Both the position numbers and the translations under genes were made by a program. From NCBI GenBank assembly GCA_032209605.1, contig JASFXZ010000002.1, positions 54,810,431 through 54,874,430 on the forward strand: a stretch of 64,000 bases of DNA, written 5' to 3'. Positions within the stretch are counted from its first letter, which is position 1; each line of letters opens with the position of its first letter. The stretch is from Mactromeris polynyma (Eukaryota > Mollusca > Bivalvia > Venerida > Mactridae). Positions 49,305-60,382 of this stretch are shown piece by piece. The notes beneath the pieces are model-generated. The model ran no database searches. It was not told the DNA's origin and saw nothing but the letters and a program-made list of their open reading frames with translations.

Positions 49305-49758
49305 TACTGAACAAAAAAAGAAACTTCCGCTAAGTTTGGTTGAACATAGCTGGATGAAAACAAATCTTGGGAATCATTGTTATATATGCGTTTAAAGAGA
49401 GTAACATGATGCATCGTTTGGTGCAAAAATGATGGCCAAAGGTAAACAGAAAATGGGGGAAATTTTGACCAAGTGAGGTAGGGGTTACAAAAACCATTTA
49501 ATAACGGGTATGACCACCTCTTGAGTTTGTATGAGATGTAGCATTATCATGCTGAAAAGTCTAGATGTTGGCGTTGTTATGGAACAGAGGAATGACGTTA
49601 GCCTGACAGGCAAACTACCCGTGCAACTCATGCACTGGCCAGTGTAAATGACCGAGAGGGATACACAACTTACCTGTGTAAAGTTTCAAGCTTTAATTTA
49701 TAAAATTGAAGGATATATGAACATTTTACACATGCACAGTTTCTTTTTTCCGCTAGTA
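49305..49758 (-). mobile_element. Chimeric Tc1-like element with ends from two families
   Basis: The left 294 bases (49305-49598) are family 1 in reverse: terminus TACTGAACAAAAAAAGAAAC, then the end of the transposase, with an internal deletion joining ctcttgag to tttgtatgagatg near 49525. The right 165 bases (49594-49758) are nearly identical to the 5' end of family 2 (58311-58475) and end in ccgctagta. The two parts overlap in GACGT. Both outer ends are flanked by TA (49303-49304 and 49759-49760). No intact coding sequence. Confidence 0.8.
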
Positions 49759-49764
49759 TAGCTA

Positions 49765-51710
49765 TATTTCTGCAGCATTAACGCAATAACTGAATGAGCT
49801 ACATCGGGATCCTCCAAAGTGAAGTATGGCGTGAAAAGTAAACCGTTACTTACGATTGAGACGATTAATTCGTTCCAAACGAACTTCATTTGCTCGTGTG
49901 TGTAACAAACGTTATTGCGCAATGCAACGCAAAATCGAAAGACGACTTCGCAAAATCACCGACGCTTACAACTATTGGAAATTGCCATCCAATCACGTAA
50001 ATTGAGTGGACATCCAAATGTGGTTATAATATGAAAAAGGTATTGGTTGGACTTCGGGACAGAATACTTTTCTGTTTTCATAAGGAGACTCAGGAAATGG
50101 TCTTTGATCTCTGGATAAACATTTTGGAAAGTGTACAAGATCATATGTACCACACAAACGGCAGGGATATATCACGTTTCTGAATGCAACATTATTTCTG
50201 CAAAATGTCTTACAATCGGCGAATTGATAAAGGACAGGTATGTAAAACGAAATGTCACGCCGTATACGCACACAATGACATTCCACGTTCCAATGTTCGC
50301 TGAGAAGTATGGGTCATGTGGAAAGCAAATGCAGTACTGAAGACGATACATCAGACCTAATGAAATAAACAAAATCATTCGACCGAAGCGCTTCTTACAA
50401 GAACAAGAATTGAATATTTTCTGAGGATGAAAATTCGCGAGAGAAAGGGAATATGAAAAACACGACACAGATTATTGGACATTTAAACTATTTAAATCAA
50501 GAAGGGAAAGGAGACAGGGAATTATTAAAGCTGATGAAACGCACAAAAATAAAAAAAATGAAAGAACAAAAGCTCAGTGATCTTGGAGAGAAAACAAAGC
50601 TACGGAAAAAGGAACAACTCATCGAATTACTAAAAAGTGTATAAATTAGGAAAATGTACATTGATAATTAAGATGTATGGAGGGTATCAGGACATTGTTG
50701 ATCTATTGATATATTTGTAACCACGTGTTCACATGAATTCAATATAATTGCCATACATAAGTATGTACCCAGTTTATAAAAAGTTTGTTAAATAGTTTTT
50801 AATGAACGATAATACTTATAGACCCACCTTAACTTTGCTGGGCACGGATATGCCAAAAAAATAATTTATTATGGTTGGTCAGGGTACATACATGCACAAA
50901 GAACATATATCTGTTAATTAAGTTAGCATTTAAAACAGCTTGCTTAACAGCCAAATTCAAGATATGAACACCAGTGTTATTTGTGCTTGAATAAACATGC
51001 CATGCTGCTCACATATAACTACTGCCATAATACAACATCTCTCCAATGTTTTCGTAATGAAGTGTGTTAGGATATGTAGTTACTCATATGTATTAGGTCA
51101 ATGTCACTTATACCCAGTATTTAGTTAGGCAACATGTCAAAAGCCTGACAATGAGCATATTTTATCACTTATTCTAATTTTTCAATCGTAACTGGGTATA
51201 TAACACTGTATAATTATGATGATATTCTTAACAAAATCTGTTATTTTCTGGTTAATTCGTATATAATATACTTGAGTCGGGTGTAAATGAACTGTGACAC
51301 CCATTACCTAGAAATCGAAAAACAAAATAATTGTTAATTGCATTTTGATTTTATTTCTTTTCGTCCAATGACGCATTGAAGGTGACAACATTCCTTACAC
51401 ACACATAGAGGTAATCAGTAGTAGGGACAATATATTTGTTACGAAGCGGATTTTGGTAACCGCACGTAACGTAGTGGATGCAACAGTGATCCATGACCAG
51501 ATTTGCTATATTGAAGATATCTGATAACAAAAGCACGATTCCGTTTCTTAATTTAATGAAATGACACTTATCCACAGCATAGAACTAGTTCACAAGAAGT
51601 TATATCAAATTGATAACAAATACAGTTTTAACTAAGCTCGCTAAGACACAAGGTTATTAAGCACATAGATAAAACTAAAGACAATGTTTCACAAAGTTCA
51701 TCACTGAGTA
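49765..51710. other. Spacer with unexplained overlapping frames
   Basis: Between 49770 and 50470 several minus-strand frames of 65-98 codons overlap, one with a Cys-rich stretch (YPCRLCGTYDLVHFPKCL). From 50453 to 50644 on the plus strand a Lys-rich 63-codon frame occurs. None resembles a family I know, none shows clear splice structure, and base composition is only slightly richer than the surroundings. From 50650 to 51710 I see nothing. Confidence 0.3.
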
Positions 51711-51713
51711 TTC

Positions 51714-54700
51714 TTAACCCTTTCGCCGCCGTAGGCGACTCCAGTCGACAGCTACGCCGAGCGCCATAGGCGACTTTCGTCGACATTTGTAGGTGCTTAA
51801 CCTTAGTGTGATTTTCACGAGTGTATATTTATTATGCGCACCGCGAAATGACTAATAAATTCAGAACGAGGCTGTCAAAGAGTTTTGCAATTTAATTGAA
51901 GAAAAAATCACAAATATTAACGTAATTATAGCCGTTTAAAGTTGTTGAAAGTTTTTGATCGATTGATCCTGATTCAAAATGGCTGCCGCTAGACGGAGGG
52001 GTCGATATACCTGCAATCAAGTCGTGGAAATGATCGCAAATGACAGTGACAGCGAGGGTCCGTTGATGGAAAGTGATGAAACTAGCTCTGATGGTAATTA
52101 TTTTTTGTCTAGACGGGATTCTTGTTCGTAAAATCATGTTAAATATCCGATGTTTGTTGATATTGATCGAAAAATTTATGAAATAAAAATTACAAATGTT
52201 GAAAAAAAGTATATTCTCGGTACATTGACTGCAGTGTATAGCTTATGTATGCTCACTGTCACCAGTAGGCAGTAAATGTGTTATGGGTTTAACAAAGATG
52301 TATATAAGTAGTGTTACTCCTGTCGTGTAAATGAAATGTAATTCAATTGAAGCAAAGTTCGGTTTATGCTGAACAGCGAACGCCTTGGCACAGACCAGCT
52401 ACACCGATCCAGATTATCAGCTATTTTTAATTGTATATACATGCAGACTTGTATATTATGTTGCCCTAACAGATACTTATTGTTTAGAATGCTACATTGA
52501 ATATAACTTTTTACTTATGTGCTTTTATTATATTTTGCAGAGTCAGAAACCGAAGTTGTTCAAGTACAAGATCCGAGAGCTCGGCATGACAAGGAAAATC
52601 AACATTCTGGTCGTGGTACTTCTAATCGTGGTCGGGGTGCACAGCGTCGAGGTCGGGGTGTGCAGTGTCGTGGCAGGGGAGCACAGCATCGTGGCCGGGC
52701 AGGACATCGTCGTGGAAATATACTACAACCACAACTAGGACATAATGAAAATAACGGTGGTGAAGAATTGATTCCTGATATAGATCAACCTGTACCGGTA
52801 AATGAACGTAATCTTGAATGGGATATATATGATTGGATGGACCCTTATGATAGTGATTGGTTACCCGTATTTTCAGGGAGAAAGGGTGTACTTGTTGACA
52901 CAGCAGACTATGATCCTGTTCATTATTTCAAGCTATTCTTCCCTGATGAAGCATTTGAACTTATCGCTAATGAGACAAATAGATATGCTGAACAATTCTT
53001 TGATAACCCTGCTGAGTTGCCGAGGTGCTCCAGGTTTCATAAATGGGTGGATACCGACAAGCATGAAATACAAGCATATATAGCTCTCCAAATTTGTATG
53101 GGAATGTGCCAGAAAAATGACATTGAAGAATACTGGTCTACGTTTTGGTTGACGGCTACACCTTTCGGTGAGATCATGCCCAGAAACCGTTATGAACTAT
53201 TGACATCGTTTTTACACTTTGCTGATAATAACATTGAAAGACCTGAACGTGAAAGTCCCAACTTTGATAGACTTTGGAAAATAAGACCCCTTATGGAAAT
53301 TTGTGAACCTAGGTACCTTGAAGTTTATGGTCCGAAGTGTGAGCTGTCCATAGATGAAAGTATTATTCGGTTCAAAGGACGTGTTAGCTTTCGTCAATAT
53401 CTGCCGGCCAAACCATATAAATGGGGCATTAAACAATATGTGTTATGTGAGAGCAAGACAGGATACGCCTTGAAGTTTATGACATATACTGGGAAAGGCT
53501 CGATACAATTGGAGGATGGTTTCACCATTACAGAGAGTATCTGTTTGAAACTTCTGAATGGATTTGAAAATCGTGGGCACAAATTATTCACAGACAATTA
53601 CTATACTTCCCCGTCCCTCTACCTTGAACTGATAAACAGAAATATTGGAGCAACTGGAACCGTTAAAGCTGGTCGCAAAGGGATGCCCACTGATATTCAC
53701 CCTCAGAGACTGGCCTTGACTAAAGGTGATCACCCGGTATTCAGGCGTAGAAACAGAATGGTAGCTTGTGCCTGGCATGACACAAAACGCGTGCACTTTC
53801 TATCTACAACTGAAACCAACAATACTTTGAACAAACGAGTGCGTAATAGACTAACTGAAGGGGGGTTTAGAAGTGTTGAGAAGCCTGTAATAGCAGAGGT
53901 TTACAACCAGAACATGGGGGGAGTTGACCTGCTGGATCAGCGACTTGGAACTTATGCATATCCACACAAAAGTACTAAGTGGTATGCTACCGTCTACCAC
54001 AGAACCAGGGAAGTGGCTCTAACAAATGGGTACACTGTCTACTGTCAGGATGCTGGAGCTGATGCTGTGTCATCTAAAGTGTTTAGGGAACTAGTTGTAA
54101 ATGGACTGTTAAAGGATTTCCAACGTAAGATTGTGCGTAGAGGTAGACCGTCAACCGACAAGCCGGATCGACTTACGCAACGACACTTTGTTGGAAAGTT
54201 CTTGGATTCAAAGTACAAACCAGACTGTGTGGTGTGTAGTTCAAGGACTGATCCCCAATGGAAAAGAAAACAGACAAATTATAAGTGTCAGCAATGTGAC
54301 TTACCAATGTGCTTTCTCCCATGTCATGAGATATTCCACACAAAGATGAACTATAAGCAAGAGGCTGCGCGTGTTGTGTATAACATAGAATAGAACAATG
54401 AACAGTGTTATGTGATATGATAAGCTGTAAATGAATGTATACTGTGTATACATATATAGTGTATAAATCAGTGCTGTTTTAAGTGCTTTAATATTTAATT
54501 ATGACTGAACTCTATCATTCTAAATGAAATTAAATATTATTTTATTGAAATAATGTGCTGCAGAATTAAGTTTTTCCATTTCAGAAATATCAGATGAGAC
54601 ATGTTTGACATTTTATAGCTAAATGTTTGATATTAAATGATGTATTTAATTGTTATCTGTTTGTGTTCAAAAGTTGAACTTATTATCTCAAAAAATAAAA

Positions 54701-54807
54701 AAGTTATGACAATTTCAGTATTGTGTCTGTGAGTTTCTTAGAATGTTCCAAATATATTTGGCACTGAGCGGAACTTTTCGCTACATATTTGGCGGCGAAA
54801 GGGTTAA
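51714..54807 (+). mobile_element. Complete piggyBac-type transposon with TTAA duplications
   Basis: TTAA at 51714-51717 and 54804-54807 flanks a 3086-bp element. The 13-bp terminal inverted repeats are perfect: CCCTTTCGCCGCC at 51718-51730 and GGCGGCGAAAGGG at 54791-54803. Inside the left end a 19-bp motif, taggcgact(cca/ttc)gtcgaca, occurs twice (51732-51750 and 51767-51785). TTAA targets with CCC...GGG ends are diagnostic of the piggyBac superfamily. With an intact transposase inside, this is a structurally autonomous, probably young insertion. Confidence 0.95.
51979..54393 (+). CDS. PiggyBac-type transposase (two exons, 655 residues)
   Basis: Exon 1 is 51979-52093 and exon 2 is 52541-54393, joined across a GT-AG intron (gatg|gtaatt ... 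ttttgcag|agtcag) in phase 1, with no stop. The N-terminus is acidic and serine-rich (ANDSDSEGPLMESDETSSDE), followed by an Arg-Gly-rich tract (residues ~61-98). The DDE_Tnp_1_7 catalytic domain shows the three expected aspartates in CELSIDES (D310), LFTDNYYTS (D390) and NMGGVDLLDQ (D501). The C-terminus has a Cys/His zinc-binding region: CVVC, CQQCDLPMC, PCHEIFH. Size and order agree with piggyBac transposases, which cut and paste at TTAA. A frame that ignores the intron opens at 52519, but that would lack the acidic leader. AATAAA at 54694-54699, before the right terminus, can end the transcript. Confidence 0.93.
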
Positions 54808-55469
54808 GTTACACAAAGTAAATAGTATGCACAAAGCTAAGGTTATGAAAAAAATGAATTGTCTTCGAAATGTTACTGTTTCTATTTATACAATATGGCA
54901 AGGAAGTGTTAGATTTTAGAATTGATAATAGGTGAGATAATTTGATCATCAGCTGAATAAGGTGTTAAATATATCCTGGAAGTCAGGAAGACAAGTGACA
55001 TTATCGGACGGATGTCTTACTTAAGCATTGTTACGAAAAATGATAATAACATGAATTCAAGCTTATCCTACGGCATATTAAAATATAGATCATTATCATA
55101 TTGAGGATTGAAACAGAAATGGTTATTCTTAAAATGAAACAGTTAAAATATTATTAATAATAATGAGTATTGATTCAAAAATACAGAAATAGAAAATCAC
55201 AACAGTTGCTACATAATATATACTCAAACGCGAAAGAAAGTGTGCACTTTTGATTTTTTGGTTATTTTAATTCTACAAGGTATAAAGTTGTCAAATTTGA
55301 AACATACGAATATCGGTCGTAACGGTTTATAGCAACAACGAAAAATCAGTAAATTTATGGCTAGTTATTACGTAATAGCCCGAATTGAGATTTTTTCAGG
55401 ATTTCGACGTGGAACATATATACACAAGTACAGGTGGCCAAACTTGTTTTCTCTACATTCTTTCACACA
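54808..55469. other. Spacer, nothing recognised
   Basis: AT-rich sequence between the piggyBac element and the second family-1 Tc1 copy. No gene, RNA or repeat was identified. Confidence 0.4.
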
Positions 55470-55471
55470 TA

Positions 55472-56945
55472 TACTGAACAAAAAAAGAAACTTCCGCTTT
55501 GTACACATAGTGTTTGTCGTGTTAAAGAAATCATTGTGTAAAGAAAGTAGATAGGTAATATTAGCCTTGACCTGTGTTATCAGGATTCATGAATTTTAGC
55601 GATTATGTTTGCACTGTTAATCGTCAACAACTTGAAACTCGATTTGCACGTGCATAAATTGTTCAACATGTCCCGTGTGGTATTCGGTCAATTTGTTTTA
55701 CTTGTCTTACTGACCTTGTTGTCAAGTGAACGAAAACGCTTCAAAATTTGTAAACAAATAACATTTTTTATATTGTAGCATTTTTAGTATGCCAAGAATA
55801 ACCAATAATTTACGCGAACGTGCGATTGGCATGCTTGATGCTGGCATGTCGACAGGAGACATTGCAAGGCATGTTGTGAGTTCTAGTCGAGCGATACGAA
55901 ATCTTCGCGCATGATTTAGAACGACATGATACACCAACGACTTGCCACGTTGTGAACGTCCGTGTGTTACAACGCGTGGTCAAGACCGTTATATCATGAA
56001 CACGCATTAGCGCAATCGATTCCAAACTGCCACTGCTACTGCTGTTGACACAAATGGGCTTCATAATAACCGAATCAGTGGGCAAACTGTTCGTTATCGT
56101 CTGCGGGAGAACGGTTTACACGGAAGGCGTCCTTACGTGGGATGCGTTTTAACGCACCGTCATCGTGTAAATCGTCTTAATTGGGCACGTCTACACACTC
56201 GTTGGACACGACGACGCTGGAATACCGTTCTTTTTCCGGATGAATCCAGATTTTGTTTACATCGTGGTGATGGCAGGGTGCGCGTCTACCGTAGGAGAAA
56301 TGAACGCTATGATGACTGTTGTGTTCTTGAACGAGATCGTTTCAGTGTAAGGGTTTCTATCGTGGTTTGGGCAGCCATTGCCCATGGTTATCGTTCACCA
56401 CTAGTCGTCATTAATGGTAATTTAAATGCTCAACGTTACCGCGATGACATTCTCGCTCATCGCGTCATTCCTCTGTTCCATAACAACGCCAAAATCTCGA
56501 TTTTTCAGCATGATAATGCCACATTTCATACAGCTAGAGACACTGTAAATTTTCTTATTTCAAATAACATTGACTTAATTGATGACTGGCCTGCTAAAAG
56601 TCCTGATCTCAACCCAATCGAGCACGTCTGAGATATTCTGGACAGACGAGTGAGGCGTCGTCCTAACCCACCTGTTAACATCAACGAACTTCGTCAAGCG
56701 CTCAATTCGAACAATATTCCACAGGCAGAAATCAACACCTTAGTCAATTCTATGCGCCGGCGATGCACTGCAGTTGTCAACGCAAGAGGTGGTCATACCC
56801 GTTATTACGTGTTATTTTTGTTTTAAACCCTACCTCACTTGGTCAAAATTTCCTCCATTTTCTGTTAACCTATGGCGATCATTTTTGCACCAAACGATGC
56901 ATCATGGAACACTCTTTAAACGCATATAATATAACAAATGATGTC
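55472..56945 (+). mobile_element. Tc1-like transposon, family 1, copy 2 (3'-truncated)
   Basis: It starts after TA with TACTGAACAAAAAAAGAAAC and is colinear with copy 1. It lacks copy 1's nested MITE. The right terminus is missing: similarity stops in 'aaacgcatataatataacaa', about 28 bases before the next element begins at 56973. Confidence 0.88.
55790..56826 (+). pseudogene. Tc1-like transposase pseudogene (family 1, DD35E)
   Basis: From ATG 55790 it reads MPRITNNLRERAIGMLDAGM, then SSSRAIRNLRA followed by a stop, a frameshift region, and a long clean stretch (56137-56631) containing the catalytic domain: FPDESRF, then QHDNATFHTA and SPDLNPIEHV, followed by a stop in place of the usual Trp. 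The rest continues as DILDRRVRRR...SMRRRCTAVVNARGGH. The second and third acidic residues are separated by 35 residues. At least two stops and one or more frameshifts make it dead. It is the better guide to the family-1 protein, because copy 1 is more decayed. Confidence 0.88.
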
Positions 56946-56972
56946 ACTTATCGAAAAACAGCACATTGAATA

Positions 56973-58475
56973 TACTAGCGGAAAAAAGAAACTGTGCATG
57001 CGTATAATATGCTATAACTTAGGAGGTATGTGAGGAATCCCAATAAAAATTTCAACAGGGTTTTATCTTACCTTTATTTAACACCAGCTCAATTGATATG
57101 GTTATTGAATCAGCTGCGTCTTAGATAGAGATCAGTTTTCAGAGACGTTCTCTAAACAAAGTTCAGCTCATCAATACCGTGTATGTCCACCATTGGAATC
57201 GATGCATGCTTGACAACGACGCCGCATTGATGTGACAAGTGTTCTGAAAAATGCCTGGGGAATACCATTCCAGATTCTGACAAGCGCACGTGATAGGTCA
57301 GGTAACGTCAACGGCTGATTTTGGAGGCCACGTAACCGTCGCTGCATCTCATCCCACACGTGTTCTATAGGCGACAAATCCGGTGATATTGCAGGCCAGG
57401 GCAGCACATTCACATTGTTCTGGGTCAAAAAGTCGGTGACGACCCGCGCGATGTGCGGGCGAGCGTTATCCTGTTGCAGCGTGGCGTTACGTTGCTGCAC
57501 AAATGGAAGAACGAGAGGCCGTATGATTTCGTCACAATATCTGATGCCTGTAAGTGTGCCGTCTACAACCACAAGTGTTGTTCTACCACGGGATGAGATG
57601 CCACCCCACATCATGACACTACCTCCGCCGAATGGACGTAGTTCAATCACACAACTGTCATGGAAACGTTCACCAATACGACGGTACACTCTAGAACGGC
57701 CGTCGCTGCTGTCGAGATGGAACCTGGACTCATCCGTGAAAAGAATACGTGCCCAGTCCTGTTGCGTGAAGTGTATGTGTCTTCTACACCAGACAAAACG
57801 TGCTACACGATGACGTTGCTGCAGAACAGGACGTATGGCAGGACGTCGTGGACGTATGCCTCGTTCACGCAATCGATTACGTACCGTTCGGGGACTGATT
57901 CTTCTAAGGCCAGGAATACTTCTAGCCGTCAAAGAAGCAGTTCTGAGTCGGTCACGGAGATGAACCACCCGGATGTACGTATCCTGGCGAATAGACGTTA
58001 CGCGTGGACGTCCTGATCGAGGCCGGTCTCTGGTTGCCCCAAACTGTTGGTACCGTCTCCACAAGGCGTCTACAGTATTTCGGTGAACGCCAAATTGTCT
58101 GGCAACGTCAGTATGACGTACACCATTTTCAATCATGCCTACGGCGCGGCATCTGTCAGTTTCATTCAACCTTGGCATGGCGTATCAACGACGTTTTTCA
58201 AAATTATCCTGGTTTTGTGTCTTACATGTAACAACACTATGTTTTAACACAGGTTTAGGCGACAAACGTGTTTGCAATTGACTGCTGCACGAAAAAAACG
58301 TGAAAAAGAAGACGTTAGCCTGACAGGCAAACTACCCGTGCAACTCATGCACTGGCCAGTGCAAATGACCGAGAGGGATACACAACTTACCTGTGTAAAG
58401 TTTCAAGCTTTAATTTATAAAATTGAAGGATATATGAACATTTTACACATGCACAGTTTCTTTTTTCCGCTAGTA
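56973..58475 (-). mobile_element. Tc1-like transposon, family 2, intact copy
   Basis: This 1503-bp element is flanked by TA (56971-56972 and 58476-58477). Its ends are inverted repeats of about 30 bp: TACTAGCGGAAAAAAGAAAC followed by tgtgcatg at the left, and the complement at the right. It encodes an uninterrupted transposase on the minus strand. The 5' leader between terminus and ATG is about 300 bases. It was inserted immediately next to the truncated family-1 copy. Confidence 0.92.
57171..58178 (-). CDS. Tc1-like transposase (DD34E), intact, 335 residues
   Basis: Cut-and-paste transposase of the IS630-Tc1-mariner group. Residues 1-105 hold the bipartite helix-turn-helix DNA-binding region (VARQFGVHRNTVDALWRRY; SPRTVRNRLRERG) with the linking AT-hook-like SGRPRV (55-60). 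The catalytic domain has FTDESRFHL (D149), QDNARPHIA (D237) and SPDLSPIEHVWDE (E272), so D237 and E272 are 34 residues apart, the Tc1 spacing. Length is normal for Tc1 proteins (about 340). The start MPRLNETDRC is typical of the family. All catalytic residues are present and no stop interrupts it. Flanked by matching termini, it may be active; the second copy at 58608 differs by few residues. Confidence 0.95.
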   Translation of the reverse strand: MPRLNETDRCRAVGMIENGVRHTDVARQFGVHRNTVDALWRRYQQFGATRDRPRSGRPRVTSIRQDTYIRVVHLRDRLRTASLTARSIPGLRRISPRTVRNRLRERGIRPRRPAIRPVLQQRHRVARFVWCRRHIHFTQQDWARILFTDESRFHLDSSDGRSRVYRRIGERFHDSCVIELRPFGGGSVMMWGGISSRGRTTLVVVDGTLTGIRYCDEIIRPLVLPFVQQRNATLQQDNARPHIARVVTDFLTQNNVNVLPWPAISPDLSPIEHVWDEMQRRLRGLQNQPLTLPDLSRALVRIWNGIPQAFFRTLVTSMRRRCQACIDSNGGHTRY

Positions 58476-58477
58476 TA

Positions 58478-58605
58478 TAAGCACTCGGCATGGACTTCGG
58501 TCATTTGTAGTCATGGAAAAATTATATATTTCGTTTTAGGTACAAAATCAATATTTTTTGTTGCAAGTCTGTACGAAGTCCCCGATTTATTTTGTGATTT
58601 TTATA
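58478..58605. other. 128-bp spacer between inverted Tc1 copies
   Basis: Unique AT-rich sequence separates the two family-2 elements. It is presumably the original genomic DNA between two independent TA insertions. Confidence 0.5.
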
Positions 58606-58607
58606 TA

Positions 58608-59812
58608 TACTAGGGGAAAAAAGAAACTGTGCATGATGACACGCCGTAGGCATGATTGAAGCTGGTGTACGTCATACTGACGTTGCCAGACAATTTGGCG
58701 TTCACCGAAATACTGTAGACGCCTTGTTGAGACGGTACCAACAGTTTGGGGCAATCAGAGACCGGCCTCGATAAGGACGTCCACGCGTAACGTCTATTCG
58801 CCAGGATACGTACATCCGGGTGGTTCATCTCCGTGACCGACTCAGAACTGCTTCTTTAACGGCTAGAAGTATTCCTGGCCTTAGAATCAGTCCCCGAACG
58901 GTACGTAATCGATTGCGTGAACGAGGCATACGTCCACGACGTCCTGCCATACGTCCTGTTCTGCAGCAACGTCATCGTGTAGCACGTTTTGTCTGGTGTA
59001 GAAGACACATACACTTCACGCAACAGGACTGGGCACGTATTCTTTTCACGGATGAGTCCAGGTTCCATCTCGACAGCAGCGACGGCCGTTCTAGAGTGTA
59101 CCGTCGTGTTGGTGAACGTTTCCATGACAGTTGTGTGATTGAACTACGTCCATTCGGCGGAGTTAGTGTCATGGTGTGGGGTGGCATCTCATCCCGTGGT
59201 AGAACAGCACTTGTGGTTGTAGACGGCACACTTACAGGCATCAGATATCGTGACGAAATCATACGGCCTCACGTCCTTCCATTTGTGCAGCAACGTAACG
59301 CCACGCTGCAACAGGATAACGCACGCCCGCACGTAGCGCGGGTCGTCACCGACTTTTTGACCCAGAACAATGTGAATGTGCTGCCCTGGCCTGCAATATC
59401 ACCGGATTTGTCGCCTATAGAACACGTGTGGGATGAGATGCAGCGACGGTTACGTGGCCTCCAAAATCAGCCGTTGACGTTACCTGACCTATCACGTGCG
59501 CTTGTCAGAATCTGGAATGGTATTCCCCAGGCATTTTTCAGAACACTTGTCACATCAATGCGGCGTCGTTGTCAAGCTTGCATCGATTCCAATGGTGGAC
59601 ATACACGGTATTGATGAGCTGAACTTTGTTTAGAGAACGTCTCTGAAAACTGATCTCTATCTAAGACGCAGCTGATTCAATAACCATATCAATTGAGCTG
59701 GTGTTAAATAAAGGTAAGATAAAACCCTGTTGAAATTTTTATTGCGATTCCTTACATACCTCCTAAGTTATAGCATATTATACACATGTACAGTTTCTTT
59801 TTTCCGCTAGTA
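58608..59812 (+). mobile_element. Tc1-like transposon, family 2, second copy with 5' deletion
   Basis: This 1205-bp element is flanked by TA. The right terminus and 3' region are almost identical to the intact copy. At the left the terminus (TACTAGGGGAAAAAAGAAAC, one base altered) is joined directly to the coding region (tgatgacacgccgtaggcat), so the leader and the start codon are deleted. The orientation is opposite to the first copy. Confidence 0.9.
58646..59614 (+). pseudogene. Tc1-like transposase pseudogene (family 2)
   Basis: The first readable residues are GMIEAGVRHTDVARQFGVHR, matching residue 14 onward of the intact copy, so the first 13 residues and the start codon are gone. A TAA replaces the serine codon of RSGRPRV (near 58772). 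One arginine codon is missing in LRRIS. From 58820 to 59614 the rest, including FTDESRF, DNARPHVA and SPDLSPIEHVWDE, is open and nearly identical to the intact protein. A protein could only start at an internal codon and would lack the first DNA-binding helix-turn-helix. Confidence 0.9.
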
Positions 59813-60264
59813 TATATATAAATAAACCCCCCAAAAAGAAAATATCTAATACATTTTGTGCACGGGGTATTTTTGCTGTTTTTTCTACATCTATTTAAGA
59901 ATGAAGTGTAGGTCATAATCTTCAGTTAATCATATTCAAGGCGTTCATACAGCTTTAATTAAATGAGAGGCATCTTTAGCGGTGATAATCCTAATCCGGA
60001 ATTCAAATATCAACCATTTAACACAATATGTATTTTTGCATATCGCACTGCATGATAGGAGCACAAATAGGTTGGTCTTTTATAACTTATACTTTTAGTC
60101 TATAAATTGAATTTTCAAGTTTACATATTTTGTGTGAAATACTGCAGCTTAAATTTCCCTATGAATCTGCAAAGTCGAATAAAAGAATGCATTCAGACAT
60201 TATATATTACGTCGCGTTACCGCGAACATCCTCTAGCGAACTTATTCAAATAACTGAAAGAATA

Positions 60265-60382
60265 TTTTGCCTACGGACCTTCAATGGAGGAATCCTCTCT
60301 AGTCCGGAATCTCCTCTAATCCATCCGAACTTTATAATTTGTCCGAAGAGTGTTCTGATTAGGGAGTTTCCACTGTATATTG
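60265..60382. mobile_element. End fragment of an 'acagtggaa' MITE
   Basis: The words 'ggaatcctctctagtccgga', 'cctctaatccatccgaactt' and the terminal 'agggagtttccactgtatat' match the right-end style of the MITE at 43119-43939 (...ttccactgta). The left end is not identified. Confidence 0.45.

Noticed and set aside
52519..52540. Start of the piggyBac transposase at the ATG at 52519
   Set aside because: These bases are the pyrimidine-rich end of an intron (ttttattatattttgcag); splicing to the exon at 51979-52093 keeps frame and gives a more typical acidic N-terminus.
57415..58016. Plus-strand frames of 118-132 codons
   Set aside because: They are antisense to the intact Tc1 transposase; equivalent antisense frames appear in the other copy (58856-59262 minus).
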